Origin: Sporodiniella umbellata
Lineage: Eukaryota > Mucoromycota > Mucoromycetes > Mucorales > Rhizopodaceae
Length of the DNA stretch: 64,000 nt
NCBI GenBank assembly: GCA_025677835.1
Contig: JAIXMR010000006.1
Coordinates: 1-64,000 of the forward strand
Reading direction: 5' to 3'
The translations under genes and the position numbers were made by a program. The notes beneath the pieces were generated by a model. It searched no databases. It worked only from the letters and a program-made list of their open reading frames with translations, and was not told the origin of the DNA. Positions within the stretch are counted from its first letter, which is position 1; every line of letters starts with the position of its first letter. Below, one piece after another: positions 34,573 to 46,962 of the stretch.

Positions 34573-36646
34573 TTTAATTTTTAAAAAAAAACAATAGTAA
34601 TGATGGAAATCTGGTACTTTTTATACACGACTTTTTTTTCCAAGAAAAAAAATACAACAAAAAAACTGTGGAATGAAGTCAGAAGTTGTGTGGTGATGAT
34701 CCACTGCTCTTTAGGTGTTTTTTTTTTCAACTAGTTATACCTTTATTTGGGATACTGTCTATAGTATATCTGTCCAAAAGCTGCAAGTATGACTTGCGCT
34801 TTTTTTTTACTTGTTGTCAATTTCAGACACTCCAAAAAAAATGTGCACTCAAAATTATATTACGTACGCAATGCTACATTTTTAGCTCATAAATTACTAA
34901 CATAAGAAAGGTCCTAATCATGTACGCTTTATCTACAACCTTGTTTTTTTCTGGGAAGAAATTTCTTTTTGCATAAACTTAAAATATGCAATAGCCTCCT
35001 GACTGCATTACTGCAAATAAATAGGCGCAACACTGCTGTATTTCTACTGGGTGAAGCGCCATATGTATACTATTGTTAATACGCGTGATGGGATATACCC
35101 GGTGTCATATTAATTTGCTACGTCGATGAACGGTACTTGGAGACAAAGTCGTTGATTTTTCAACAAAAGCCCAGCAATTTTCTCTACCGCGATCAAAGTA
35201 CAGGTAAGCAAAAAACGATTAAATTCTACTTTAAAAGGACTAGAGTTTTGAATCTTACTAGTAAATAATAGCTAACCAGTAAGAATTGAATAGAGTAAAA
35301 AAAAAAACCAATTTCTTCGAAATCTGACTTGACTTTGTTTGCAGAAATAAAAAAGAAAACTGCTTCTTTCTGTTGCCTTGTAATTTTGGGATGGGCTTTT
35401 TCAGTCGAGAGTAAGGGTACCTTCTGCATTTTATGATTACTATTGTATAAAACTACTTGGCCTCTTTTTCTTTTACGACCATATGCAATGCGCTTCTCAT
35501 TATTATTATTTTTTTTAGTTTTTTGACATACGTAACGTTGTCATAAGAGTATTTTTTTCGAATGCAAACAATTAAAAAGAAGACCGATCGAGACACACTC
35601 CTTGACAGTATAATAGCCAAAACATTTAACCGGGCAATTGAACAGAAAGTAAAAGACTTTGATAAAGTATAACAACCGTAGGCTGAAGGAAAGTCTATTT
35701 ATAACGGCCAAGTGATTGTAAAGGCGCTTCACTATATTATGAACCGTGGTACCATTATTTTCGTTGACTGTGTTTCTATTTACTTTCACGTAAATCAGAT
35801 AAACGAATCTTTTAACTCTTTAGCGACTTGCGACCTAAAATATTAAAATAACAACGTTCTACTTTGTTACACTTTTACTAATATTTTTAAAAAGGCAGGA
35901 GTTGCTCAGAGAATTTTTGAGCAAACTGCCAATAATATTTGTATATATGCATGTTATGAAACATGATTTTTTGTCTGCGCCGATAAAAAAAAACTAGTGT
36001 TTTGTGTAGCGAGTGCAAGAAAAGCTAATTTGAAGCCACTCTGCATGTATACCAGCAACTTTTAACCAGGCATTGACTAAATAAAGTCATGAGTTGTACT
36101 AGTAAAATTTTTTATGCTGTGTGTTATCAAAAACAAGTGTTAAAAGCTTTATAATCAAATTTCAACTCTAAGGCCTTTGGATAACAAAACTTAAAAGACT
36201 TGGAATTTTGTAAGATGATTTGATTCAAATAATTGAAGCGTATATTATTTGAATATTATCACTATAAAAGTTAGAGTTTGCTTGTATATTTATATGTCTT
36301 AATGAGTACTATAACTAGAAAAGCATTTTATGAGCCCTCAAGAAAAATATTCAATGAATGTGCACAAAATACTAAACCACGTATGTTTTGTCTCTCAATT
36401 GATATAAGCCATTTGGGCTCGTTTTCGACGATACGTACATTTTCTATAAACAATTTTGAACTTCTGTATGCTTGTAAATTGGGTCAAGTCGTCCTATAAT
36501 GCGATACGTATAACTATTGATAACCTTGATCTGCCATCACAGCAGTGCTTTTTCTCAGTCACAATGGCAAACAAGTGGAGTCTCAAAAAAAAAAAAAAAA
36601 AAAAAAAACTTTAGCCCTTGCTCTATCAAGTCTTTCACTCAAAAAC
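34573..36646. other. 2-kb AT-rich spacer with a possible hydrolase relic
   Basis: No complete gene is seen. Plus-strand bases near 35031-35099 read LLYFYWVKRH, similar to LLFLHWVKFP of the ABHD12-like gene at 47 kb. A following frame-shifted stretch of 32 codons ends at a good donor (35203). Minus-strand 35541-35789 and plus-strand 36302-36499 hold open frames of 82 and about 65 codons with no recognisable family. Confidence 0.4.
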
Positions 36647-37275
36647 ATGCACCACGGAAAACATGTTCGACGATTAAACCGCTCAAGTGGCCACAGAAAC
36701 TCTTTGCTTAGAAATCTTGTTTCTTCATTGATTGAGCATGGACGCATAGAAACTACAGTAGCAAAGGCAAAAACCATTCAGCCCATTGCTGATGCTATGG
36801 TTACTCTCGGCAAACAAGGGAATGTTGAAGCCAAGAAGAGAGCCCTTAACTACCTCAGTGTAAGATCTACTTGTATTTTATTTTGGAAGTGGGCTTTTAA
36901 TTTTCTTGGTTTTAGAGTCGAGATGTCACAATACCAAAACTTTTTGATGAGCTTGCACCTCGTTTTGCCAACAGAGCTGGAGGATATACTCGCATTCAAC
37001 GTATCGGAAAGCGATACGGAGATAACGCACCTATGGCTGTAATTGAATATATCGATGGGCCCACAGACATTAAAAAAGAACTTGTCACCAATTTGCTTGC
37101 ACGAAAGTTTAGCGAAACTCAAATAACCTCTAGTCAAGAAATCCTTCACAATGAAGAAAAGTTGAAAGAGCTGAACCTACCTAAGAGTATAGTTAGAGAC
37201 CTGAAAAAGGTACAATTCTCGAACTCATTAGAACAAATTGATATGGCAGTTAAAAGAAAAATGGAAGGATTGTAA
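36647..37275 (+). CDS. mitochondrial ribosomal protein bL17m
   Basis: Mitochondrial large-subunit protein L17 (yeast Mrpl8). The start ATG at 36647 gives [20 protein letters not shown], the conserved bacterial-type L17 N-terminus, followed by [20 protein letters not shown] and, after one intron (36860-36915), [22 protein letters not shown]-terminal extension of about 80 residues beyond the bacterial core is normal for fungal mitoribosomal L17. An upstream in-frame ATG would add residues encoded by an A run and is rejected. Confidence 0.92.
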
Positions 37276-38294
37276 ATAAAGTGCAGTTTCGGTTTTATTA
37301 TTGTTTTAATGTTTATCATGCGCTTGGAATATAGTTTTTTTGTAATAAAAACCAAATCGGGCTGTCGGAAATGAGAGGCCAAGGTAGTTTGTGTTTTTAT
37401 TTATTAAACACGCTTCTAATTTCATGTATAGCAATGATTGCTACGACCCCAAGGTATGAGTTTTTGTTTTGATCTGCATATCTTTTAATAATCTGTATGG
37501 AGCGCTCAAACCCTATGAATTGCCCAAAACAGTATCTCTGGTCTGTAACGCTTTTGGTTTAAAGTGTCCTTGCATCTTTATTTATAAAAATGCCAGCGGG
37601 TTACCATCTATTTGAAAACTGTTGAAAAGAATCGCACAAGCTATGTATAAATATATACTTGTTTTGTTTTTTTTTTTTTTTGTATTCGGTTTGACTAAAG
37701 ATTCGAGTTTTGACTAACTTGTCAAAAGCAGATAGTTTCTTTAGATGTCTTTGAAGCCTGCCGTTCTAAAAATAATATAATAAACAATTTTATATTTACC
37801 GTTTTTAAGATGAATATCAGCTGGATTGAATGTGCATCATACTGCTTACACAAAAAAAAAAGACAAAAAAAAGAGGGAAGGAAAAAGAGAGAAGATTAAA
37901 TCTAATGACAACTGGCATTCGTTTTGATTACAGACACAGTTCATATTACTGCCATAGGTGTATTTATAGTTCAAATTTTAATCATCATTGAAGCGAAAGA
38001 AGCTATGCCAAAACGTGATTTCTAATTGCATTTTGCTCGGCCGACTCCCTTCGCCTTGCCCTTGTTTGTTTCTTGTTCTAACGCTTTATCTCTATACTTT
38101 ATTTTCACCCTCTTTACATATACACACGTGTTCGCAAGTGTATGATGTGCGTATTCTTCTTTTTTTCTTTCTTTTTTTTTTTTTTTTTTTTCTCTTTTTT
38201 TTTTCTTTTTTGGCTTTGTCGATTTTTTTATTTTCCCCCTTCTCTTTCTACTTTTTATCTTGCTTTTATCCCTTTCAAATCATAAATAGAATCA
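37276..38294. other. 1-kb spacer and long leader of the APSES gene
   Basis: The stretch is AT-rich and ends in a long pyrimidine-rich block (38155-38275) just before the start codon. Several upstream ATGs lie in the last 300 bp, so uORFs are possible. Long leaders with uORFs are known for StuA-type genes, so uORF control is a reasonable inference. No other gene is seen. Confidence 0.45.
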
Positions 38295-39309
38295 ATGAAC
38301 ATGAATAGCTCAAAGCCTGTTAGTGACTTTCTGCCTCACCAGATATCATTGGACAACCCTTCCAACGCTTTGTCCGCTTACAGTACAAACCCTTATTTTG
38401 AATCAAACTCAATGAGTAAACCAAAGTCTCCATATCTCTTCACTTTGTTTTTAACACTCCAAAACAGATTATAGTGAAGTAGACTCGCGAACTACATTTG
38501 GGAACGCTTCGTATCCGCGTCTTCCTTTAGCTACAAGACCTAGGCTAACAACAACCTTATGGAAAGATGAAGGAACAGTCTGTTATCAAATGGACATTAG
38601 AGGAATTTGTGTAGCAAGAAGACAAGGTGATTAACTTGCATACAAATCTTATCCTAATAGATCAATAGATAACGACATGATTAATGGAACCAAGCTGCTC
38701 AATGTCACCGGCATGTCTCGCGGTAAACGAGATGGGATCTTGAAAAACGAAAAAGGCCGTGTAGTCATCAAAGCGGGCGCTATGCATTTAAAGGGTGTCT
38801 GGTAAAAAAAAACCTTTTTTGTAACATAAATGTTTCAAAGTAACTGACCTTCATACTATAGGATTACGTTTGACAGAGCAAAAGCATTAGCCACACAATT
38901 TAATGTGGACGATGTCTTATACCCGCTCTTTGTAGAAGACCCTATTGTATTTTTGTATTCATCTGCTCATTATCCTTTGAACAGACCTAGCCAGCCAAAT
39001 CCTTGGAGCGTTTTTCAATCTCCTAATGGAAACGATAATAGCATGGTATTACCTTCTACTACTTCTTTATCGCATTTGGATTATAACAACAACAAGAAAA
39101 TACCTGAAAATTTGTACGAGAGTTTTATCGCAAATGATAAACTTTCAAAACCTGGAAAATCATCTGCCTTTCATTCACCGTACTCGATCGATCCATTTTC
39201 ATCACCAACTCATGCACAAACACCCTCCAATCATCGCTATCACCCTTATAAGCCTAACACTATGTCTTATAAGCATGAAAAAAGCGAAGCCCACAAACAG
39301 CCTTGGTAA
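38295..39309 (+). CDS. APSES-domain transcription factor (StuA/Efg1/Phd1 type)
   Basis: APSES factors control hyphal development and sporulation. The DNA-binding domain is assembled from four exons: [74 protein letters not shown]. Spacing and residues match StuA closely. The N-terminus is short and polar. The C-terminal 120 residues are rich in Ser, Pro and Asn with [20 protein letters not shown] and no ankyrin repeats, so this is not the Swi4/Mbp1 class. The start MNMNSSKP at 38295 follows a pyrimidine-rich leader. Confidence 0.92.
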
Positions 39310-39660
39310 TTAAAAAAAGAAAAAGTCAACCAGAAAAACCAAAAAGAAGAAAAATAAGAAAGTAGAGAAAATAGCTAAATAAATTGTGTATGTTTCATCT
39401 ATTTATTGTAATTGATTATTGCGATTTTTAGTGAAAAAAAAGCTCCTTATAATCTTTTCTTTTGTCTCTGGTTTCAACAAATGAAAATAAAAGTACTTAC
39501 ATAGATACAGTGCATTTAAGGACACGCTATGATCTGCGAGATCATACGAAAGAAGAGAGCGGCAAAATAAAAGTGATAAGTAAATCAAAGAATAATCGAT
39601 TGTCAAGACCTTATAGCTATTCCAAAAAAAAAAAAAAAAAAGCAAAAACCGAAGACTCTA
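39310..39660. other. spacer between convergent APSES and hypothetical gene
   Basis: Bases 39310-39660 are A-rich. A plus-strand frame of about 70 codons (39462-39677) ends in an A run and overlaps the opposite-strand exon. I see no gene here that I can support. Confidence 0.5.
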
Positions 39661-39994
39661 TCAAGTATTACACTTAAATCGTTTTCTTGAATTGCCAAAG
39701 AAAAACCAGACAAAAGCTTTAAAATAGCCTCGTTGAAGTACCCAATTAAAGACTTGAGGAAAACGATCATTATGGACACAGTCTCCTGGTGTAAAACATT
39801 TATCCTAATTTTTAAATAGCAAAAATATATGCACAACAAACAGAAAGACTTACGCACCAGAAAAAAAAATACCTATTTTGGTCGTTAAGGTCAAAACAAA
39901 AAGCATCAAGTGAACAGGGTTTTACTGTGAAAAATATATTGTTCCCACCAAACTTAAAGAAGTATGGTATATAGTTAAAGCGAAGTACATACAT
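39661..39994 (-). CDS. hypothetical 94-residue aromatic/cysteine-rich protein, two exons
   Basis: Exon 1 (39994-39854) and exon 2 (39804-39661) join across a 49-bp intron with a good donor (GTAAGT) and acceptor (AAAATTAG), in phase 0. The 94-residue product is rich in Phe, Tyr, Trp and Asn and has a cysteine cluster, WCDKCFTPGDC, at the junction, followed by VFNWVLQRGYFKAFVWFFF. A TATACAG directly before the ATG could be an acceptor, so more exons may lie upstream toward 40.3 kb. I do not recognise the family. The CxxC-x5-C cluster could bind metal. Clean splicing through AT-rich DNA is the main evidence that it is real. Confidence 0.4.
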
Positions 39995-40323
39995 CTGTAT
40001 AAACAAAATGCGCCTATATAGTAACATAAAAACGAAATACAAAGGCGTGTGTGTATGTAAAAGCAGAGGTTTTTTAGTGAGTGTTTTCGTAAGCGGTATT
40101 ATGGAAGCTGACTATTGAATTTTTAACATAATACAATGCCCTTTCTTTGCAAAGCTTTGATCAACTAAGTAATGTGCACTGACCATATTTAATGATAAAC
40201 CAACTTTGAGCCCCTTTTACTACCATTTTTTATTTAAAGGTCTTTTCTGTCTTGAGATCTACTTAGTAACTGTGCACAGGCTTTAAGCAACAGATCTGAG
40301 ATTCACATATTTGTATAAAAATA

Positions 40324-41154
40324 TTACTTTTTATTAGTGTAGCCGTTGCGTGCTGTCGATTTTTTTGATGCAGCAATGGCCATTTTAAGCTCATTTTTGC
40401 TTAGTTCTTTAATATCTTTTTTGCCAGAAATTGTGGCAGCAGTTGTTTCTTCCATATTTCTTCGCTGTCTCTTTGTGTTCTTTTCGACACGGGCTTTCTT
40501 TGCCTCTCGTGCTTTTTCGTACTGATCTTCCATAGGATCAGCATGGTCTGGCACAGGAATAAGCCAGTCTTCGGCCAAGGCATCTTTGTCTTTACGTTTA
40601 TAGCCCCAGCGTGCCTCATATTCTCCTGTTTCTTCATTGAGAACCATCTTGTCTCTCTTCTTGTTTTGGATTCCCTTTGTTTTAGCGAACTTCTCCCAGC
40701 GTGTCAAAGGTCGATCCTTAGGAAGGGGTTTTTCTCTTGGAATCACTGTGTTTCTAGAAGGCAATGTAGCCAGTACACCAATGTCTGCACTTGTAACCGG
40801 CAATTTGAAAAGTTCGTTTACTAAAAGCTGAGTGTTGTCCCGGGTCAATTCTTTCAAATAATCTTCAGTTTTGCTTTTAGTTCTAAAATAGTGTGGATGC
40901 ATAGTTAGAATTTGTCAATTTTAAATAAAATCCTCTAATCTTTACTTGAGTCTTTTTTCATCAAAGGGACATATATCGGAAGCGACTAACAAATTTAAAT
41001 CGAAGTCAAGAGGTACTGGCTTTTCAACAGCGATAGCTTTCCTACATTCAGATTTAGCTTCTATTTTTTCGATCGCAGTAATGTGAAAAGGTTTTTCGGA
41101 AATTCAGACTTACGCAACTTCTTCTTGCTTTTTAAGAATTTCTGTAACATCCAT
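40324..41154 (-). CDS. RRS1: ribosome biogenesis regulatory protein Rrs1
   Basis: Rrs1 joins Rpf2 to load the 5S RNP onto pre-60S particles in the nucleolus. Three exons: the start at 41154 (MDVTEILKKQEEVA), a second exon with EKPVPLDFDLNLLVASD, and the main exon from 40882. The main exon has NTQLLVNELFKLPVTSADIG, LPSRNTVIPREKPLPKDRPL, TRWEKFAKTKGIQNKKRDKM and EARWGYKRKDK, all diagnostic. The C-terminal part is a charged helix ending in a basic tail. Length about 240 residues, normal for fungi. Confidence 0.93.
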
Positions 41155-41234
41155 TTGGATCGAAAGGATTTTTGTGTAAAAGAGCAATCAGAAAGTTTTT
41201 TAATCGATGTTTAGCTTTCAATACACATTTATAA

Positions 41235-41509
41235 TTAGGATAAATGAAAACAAGTCACTCTCGATTGCGGCGCTGAATCTGATGCCATTGTCTGAACTTT
41301 AATTGTCGTTGAAGATCTCCCGTATTTTGTATCGGCTACAGCCAAGTGCATGGTGCCACTCTCGTGTACGAGCTTTGACAGGGTTTGGCTCGGAGGTATT
41401 GAACTAAAAAAAAAAACAGCTATTTCTCTTATGAAATAATCGCAATAAAAATTTCCCTTGACCAAAAAATAGTAGACAGTTTTTAATACTTTTTATCAAA
41501 GATATTCAT
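41235..41509 (-). CDS. possible 62-residue small protein, two exons
   Basis: A 20-nt first exon (41509-41490, MNIFDK plus two bases) and a 169-nt second exon (41403-41235) join across an 86-bp intron with a T11-AG acceptor. The product is polar, with HESGTMHLAVADTKYGRSST, and no recognised domain. The second exon is clearly GC-richer than its surroundings. The donor (GTATTA) is weak. It sits 81 bp beyond the RRS1 start on the same strand, so it could also be part of an RRS1-side transcript. Confidence 0.33.
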
Positions 41510-42880
41510 TTTTCTTTTTTTGAGTATAGCTTTATAAGAATAAAACGCTTTGGTCAGTAAAATACGTCTTAGCCAGTTTTATTATAAAAAGCTAGCATGT
41601 ATATATTAAGGGTTTTAAAAACAAAAATCTTTCAAAAAGTATAGAAGATTACCGGCTATATTCTGGATAAAAAGAGCATTCGGCTTGGGTAAATTTGTAA
41701 AATAATATACTAGACTTGAGCCCAGGCACGTTAAAAGGAAAGTTTAAGTTTTTAAACTTGCTTTTTAATGATGTTTGATGATGTTTAAATATATCGTTAA
41801 AAAACTCTCAAAAGCCCCGTACTTTGGAACGTTTATTTAGCAATATATACAAGTAAAACTTTCGAGGGTAAATAAAGTTTTTTTTTACTATAGTTCATTT
41901 ACTTGAATTACATACTTTAAGGGCTACACACTAAACAATTATTCATTACGATACGTCTGGAAGCTACTAGTATTTTCTGAAATAATGGTCCGCCCCAAGC
42001 TTTTGCTATAAAAGCCTTTATCAATGATAAACATATATTTTTAAATAAACAGAAAAAACAATAAAGATTTGTCAAACAAAAAAAAAACAAAGCTACATCA
42101 AATATAGGCATGCATACATTTTTGTACGTGCGCTTTTATTTACTTTGCATTAATAAGTACACTGTGTAAGCTTTTAATGTAGATATATATTTTCAGGGAC
42201 AATTACAAATGAAATGTAGATAGACATCTTTTTTTTTAATCTGGCTTTTTTTAAGCGGGCTGTATATTTATAAACGTTTTCCATATAAAGAACGCCATAT
42301 GAAAAGTATTCTACTCCTTTTCAACAAAAACAACTTGAGGCAGACTAATTCAAAGCCTTTGAATCATGAAACCGGTTAGAATAGATCATCTAAATTACAA
42401 TTATACTCTATGAACAGTGGGTTTCTAATTGTGATAAATTTATGAATACACTTAATGCTATTAAGCAGGTACTATAAGAAGGTCTTTTGTTTCTTTTTTT
42501 TTTTTTACAAAAGAAATAGAGAAAGCCGCCCTTACGATTTACAAGTCAGCTTATGCATGTTCTTGTACAAGGAACATAGCTTTAAATAAAGCCCGTTTCA
42601 CTACATATTACCGATAGTCTCTCAGTTTGCATAATATTTACTATTTAGCCTAAAAAAGCATTTCGATGTCCATGTAATTTTTTTAAGGTATTGTGCTTTC
42701 AATAAAGAAAAAGTTCCATAAATCTTCAACACCTCTACTCACAAAGTTTGTTTCTAGAGCTAAAAGCATGAAACAAAAAGTAGTCGGAGACCAATTTACC
42801 AGAAACGTCACAAGCTCGCTTTTCGTGAAAAAACGCGCTTACTGTTTCTTTATTTTTTTAATTTTTTAGACCTAAGTTAA
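41510..42880. other. 1.4-kb AT-rich gene desert
   Basis: No gene is supported. A minus-strand piece at about 41955-42015 has an acceptor-like TATAG followed by 21 codons ending in a stop, but no upstream exon could be linked to it. Confidence 0.5.
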
Positions 42881-45800
42881 ATGGATAAATTTGTGATTAG
42901 AGTAAATAAAAGATTGGCCGCATAAACGATAAAGCTAAACTATTTAAATTAGGTCAAAAGAGACAATAAAAATAGTAAGCCTTTTTTTTTCGTTACCTAA
43001 TATTGAGTATTTGATTAACTTTGTTACAGATAAGACTAGTACTACAGACGATGATTTGTAAGAATGCGCCTTTTTTTTTTTTTTTTTTCTTTCTTTCTTC
43101 TTTTTTTCGTGTAATTCAACTTAACTTGTTTTAGTCAATCAACTGTCAAATCCAAACACTTTGAAAAGAAAAACGGAGAGTAATAATAAAGAAAAAAAAA
43201 ACACAGCTGCTTTGTTTGTTTTGCTATTATAAATATTTTTGAGTTAAATACTAAAACTTTTTCTTTTTCTTTCTTTAAGAAAAAAACGCGTGATTGACAA
43301 AGGCCCAAGTGAAGCCTTAAAAGAAAACAAACAAACACACAAAACTGAAAATTCTGACGAACCAAAGCTTTCAACAAAAAGAAAAAGCACAATGATCAGT
43401 AGTGATGACGACCAAGATGTGGTTATCCCAATTGCAGCAAAGAAAGGTTCCAGAGCTAACAAAAAAGTAAAGCTTCAAGCAGACAAGGAGGAGAAGCCCA
43501 CACCTGCTAAGGAAAAGCCTGCTGCCAAGAGTAACTATTATGCGATGATGAATCGTGAGCTGCCTAAAGGCTTAGGTACTCGACCTGAACCTGTTGGGGC
43601 TCCGAACTGTTTGGAAGGTTATGCGTTTGTTATTTCTGGGGTATTGGAAACTTTAACAAAAGAACAGACACGGGATATTATTATGCGCTATGGAGGGTAT
43701 GTTATATTCAAACTGTAAAATTAAATCCCAACCATAACTCACCTGCATGCATATAGTCGTACGACTGAAAGTATCAGCGGAAAAACAAGCTTTCTGGTAC
43801 TTGGTAGGGACGCTGGAAAATCCAAATCAGAAAAAGCGGAAAAGCTTGGTACAAAAGTTTTGGATGAAGACGCTTTCTATAAACTCGTAGAGTCCTCTTC
43901 TGCAAAGGAGGAGAAATCGGTTGTCGAACCCAAGCCAGCTCCAAAGAAAGCCAAGAAAGAGATAATGACAAATCAAGAGAAAGTCATAAAGGCAGAACCT
44001 GTATCTACAACGTAAAAAAGAAGAAGATACAGCTTTGTGCAAAGTCTTAGTTTTCTTTATAGGCCATCTGCCACTACTGCAGACAAAGCTCTATTATGGA
44101 CCGAGAAGCACAAACCAAGATCTATTGACGAAATTGTTGGCAATAAGGAGCTACTTAAAAAAATTACCACCTGGCTTTATCAATGGAACCATAGATCGTT
44201 TGACTCTAAACCAAATGATAAAGAAATTGAAACATGCCGTGGTGTCATAATCAGTGGCCCTCCTGGTGTTGGTAAGACTACAGCTGCTCACTTGATTTCG
44301 TCATCTTGTGGCTATGAGCCTTTAGAACTGAATGCAAGTGATGTTCGTAATAAGAAAATATTGGAAGAAGCGCTTTCTGGAATGATGGAAAATAGAACTA
44401 TGACTGAATTCTTTACTGGAGCAAAAAAAGTAAACCTAGTAATTCATTGTTGAGTTGCTAACACTATATGCAAATTTATAGGCCAGAAAAAGAAAGCTTA
44501 TTTTGATTATGGATGAAGTCGATGGTATGTCCGCAGGTGATAGAGGTGGATCAGTCGAATTGGCTTCCCAAATCAAAAAAAGCAAAATACCCGTTATCTG
44601 TATTTGTAACGACATCAGATCTACAAAAGTTGCACCACTATTAAAGGTTTGCTTTGATGCAAGATTTAGAAGGTAAATCAGAGAAAAAGCTAGAAAAAAA
44701 AAACAGTTTTTAAAGATTCTGTACACTCTATAGAACACCAGCCAATCAAATCAGATCAAGAATCATGTCTATAGCACACAAGTAAAATATTTTCCTACCA
44801 AAAAAAAGTTACTAACACTTTCCGTCTTGCATCTAGAGAAAAACTCGATGTTAAAGCTAATGCTGTTGATGAGCTGGTTGCTTCTACTCAAAACGATATC
44901 CGACAAATTATAAATATTCTCTCAACATACAAACTAAGCAAGTCAGCTATGGATTATGACGAAGCCAAGTCTATGTAGGTATTAAATGTAGTTCTTCAAG
45001 GTATTCTTACAAATATTTGTAGTGGAAAAACAAACAACAAAAATACGGCAATCAATGTATTTGACATGCCAATAGAGTTTTTTTCTGTTAATAGCTGGAG
45101 ACAAAAAACGCTCACCGAATTATCCGATGTTTATTTTCACGACTATGACATCGCACCGTTAGTAGTTCAGGAAAACTACCTAAAAGTCAAATCATCTAAA
45201 CCATCTCAAATGACCCAGTCAGGAAATCCTAGAGAAATAGCCTGTACTGAAATGGATTTGTTGGCAAAATCGGCCGAAGCTGTTGCAGATGGTGATCTGG
45301 TAGACCGCATGATTCATGGGTCCACACAACAATACTCACTGATGCCGGTTCACGCCATCATGTCCTGTGTTAGACCTGCATACTACGTAACTGGCCAATT
45401 CCAAGCACGAACTGGATTTCCTGGGTATTTAGAAACACAAAACAAGCAACGCAGTAACTAACTAATTTCATTATTTCTAGATGGCTTGGTCAAAACTCTA
45501 AAGCAGGCAAACACGCTAGGTTGTTAGGTGAATTACAGGCTCGTTTGAGAGCAAGAACATTGGGAGACAAATCTGAAGTTAGACAGAACTATGTCGATAC
45601 ACTCAATGAACGCATCTTTGGCAGTATTAAGGAGAATGATTTCGAAAGCGCAATTGAATACATGGATAACTACTATCTTGATCGTGAAAGCTTGGAGACA
45701 CTAAATGATATTATTTGTACTACGGATAAGAAAAAGACACCAATGGCAGAAATTCCTACTAAAACAAAGACATCTTTTACCAAAAAGTAAGAAGAAAAAT

Positions 45801-45885
45801 GGAAGACGTTTTATTAACTTCTAATAGATACAATTCTGAACGACATCCTATTTTATTCCAACCTTTGGGTGAACCTGTTGAGTAA
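42881..45885 (+). CDS. RFC1: Replication factor C subunit 1 (large clamp-loader subunit)
   Basis: RFC1 is the large subunit of the RFC complex that loads PCNA. The recognisable part runs from about 43031. It has a lysine-rich N-terminal region, then a BRCT domain (LEGYAFVISGVLETLTKEQT, SFLVLGRDAGKSKSEKAEKL), then the AAA+ module: ALLWTEKHKPRSIDEIVGN, GPPGVGKTTAAHLI (Walker A), ILIMDEVDGMSAGDRGG (Walker B) and CFDARFRRTPANQIRSR. The C-terminal collar follows. A last short exon ends at 45885 (YNSERHPILFQPLGEP), reached by splicing at 45787. The 5' end is unresolved: ATG 42881 (MDKFVIR) is plausible but no phase-matched donor was found. The C-terminus is shorter than in animals. Confidence 0.88.
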
Positions 45886-46962
45886 ATATAATAAATTTTG
45901 TCTTTGCTCATAAAACATTCTTTCTCTCTGATCGATCTCGTCACTATTGTCCCTTCTATCAACTGTCATACATATTGTTTTGAGGGCAGCGTACAGAAAT
46001 CTTGTTGAAAACAGTAGTAGAGCCATTTGATTCAAAGGGCTTACTGGCTTGGTTCACATCTTTACCCTTACTGAACACAGTACCATTGTTATAAAGTAAA
46101 CAATCAGATTACTTGTGTTATTCAAGATTTCATGAAGGGAATGTGAAAACCAATATAAACATTTTTATTAAGTGAGCGCTCTGGCTTCCAGGTGTAGTAT
46201 TATAACTTGAAAATTTTTTTGTGTGAGACGTTTTTTTTAAGTATTTGCAATAAATAAATCTATTTCAATTATACAATGAACACCGAAGCTGAGACTTCAT
46301 AACAGTGAATTTGAGACGTAATAAAATCCGAAAAGATTCAGTTCCAGTACTATATTATCAATTAGCAAACTCATAGAATAGAATTACAGTTATTTTTATT
46401 TTGATAGATGTCTTTTGAATTTGGCTATGCTATTCTTATGTTCAGTTGAGAGAAGTTTTTTTTTAGATAGAAAACATATAGTCAGTCCTTTTTTTTTTAA
46501 AAAAAAAGAAACACTAGCAAGAGTTTACAGAAAACGAAATTGAAAGTAAAAGATAGTATAGGGGACTGAGTAATATTATTTAGAGATGAGTTGTAGGGAT
46601 TGGGAGGTTGTTTACATAGGCTTCACAACCAGTAAAGAAAACCAATAGGATATCCAGATAGCCGGTATGTGAAAGGCAGTGATTAGAGGCTATAAGGTAG
46701 CGATATGCTTTGGTAATGCTACTTTTTAGTAATAAGGGTTACTAACCCCAGTCTTAGAGATACAGTTACGTTTTTGAATCCATTGAGCGTGCGCCGAATT
46801 TGGGTTTTATTACCAATAGAAAATGCGTGACTTTAAAAGTTATGAGAGAGCCAGCCATAGGCATGACTAGCAATTAAAGCTCAAATTTTTTTTTGAGTAA
46901 CCAATTTTCAAGGATGACTAGCGTGCTATACTTTTTTTCTTTTTTCTTCTGAAACTTATAAA
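45886..46962. other. 1.1-kb AT-rich spacer
   Basis: Apart from the possible minus-strand exon at 45959-46108, only AT-rich sequence is seen, including a T10A9 block at 46489-46507. Confidence 0.5.
45959..46108 (-). CDS. possible terminal exon of an unidentified gene
   Basis: A 49-codon open frame on the minus strand reads YNNGTVFSKGKDVNQASKP, then FESNGSTTVFNKISVRCPQN and a stop at 45961-45959. Composition is protein-like and it would be convergent with RFC1, 73 bp away. No in-frame ATG or clean upstream acceptor was found, and a 60-codon frame overlaps it in another phase, so the call is weak. Confidence 0.25.
   Translation of the reverse strand, partial: SDCLLYNNGTVFSKGKDVNQASKPFESNGSTTVFNKISVRCPQNNMYDS

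Noticed and set aside
36302..36499. 65-codon frame beginning MSTITRKAFYEPSRKIFNEC
   Set aside because: No domain, no splice signals and no supporting context, so it was left out of the gene list.
36545..36646. Upstream extension of the mitochondrial L17 frame
   Set aside because: It would add a polylysine encoded by an A run. The conserved L17 N-terminus starts at 36647.
37988..38308. 106-codon plus-strand frame upstream of the APSES gene
   Set aside because: Its second half is encoded by pyrimidine runs and it overlaps the clear APSES start. At most it is a uORF.
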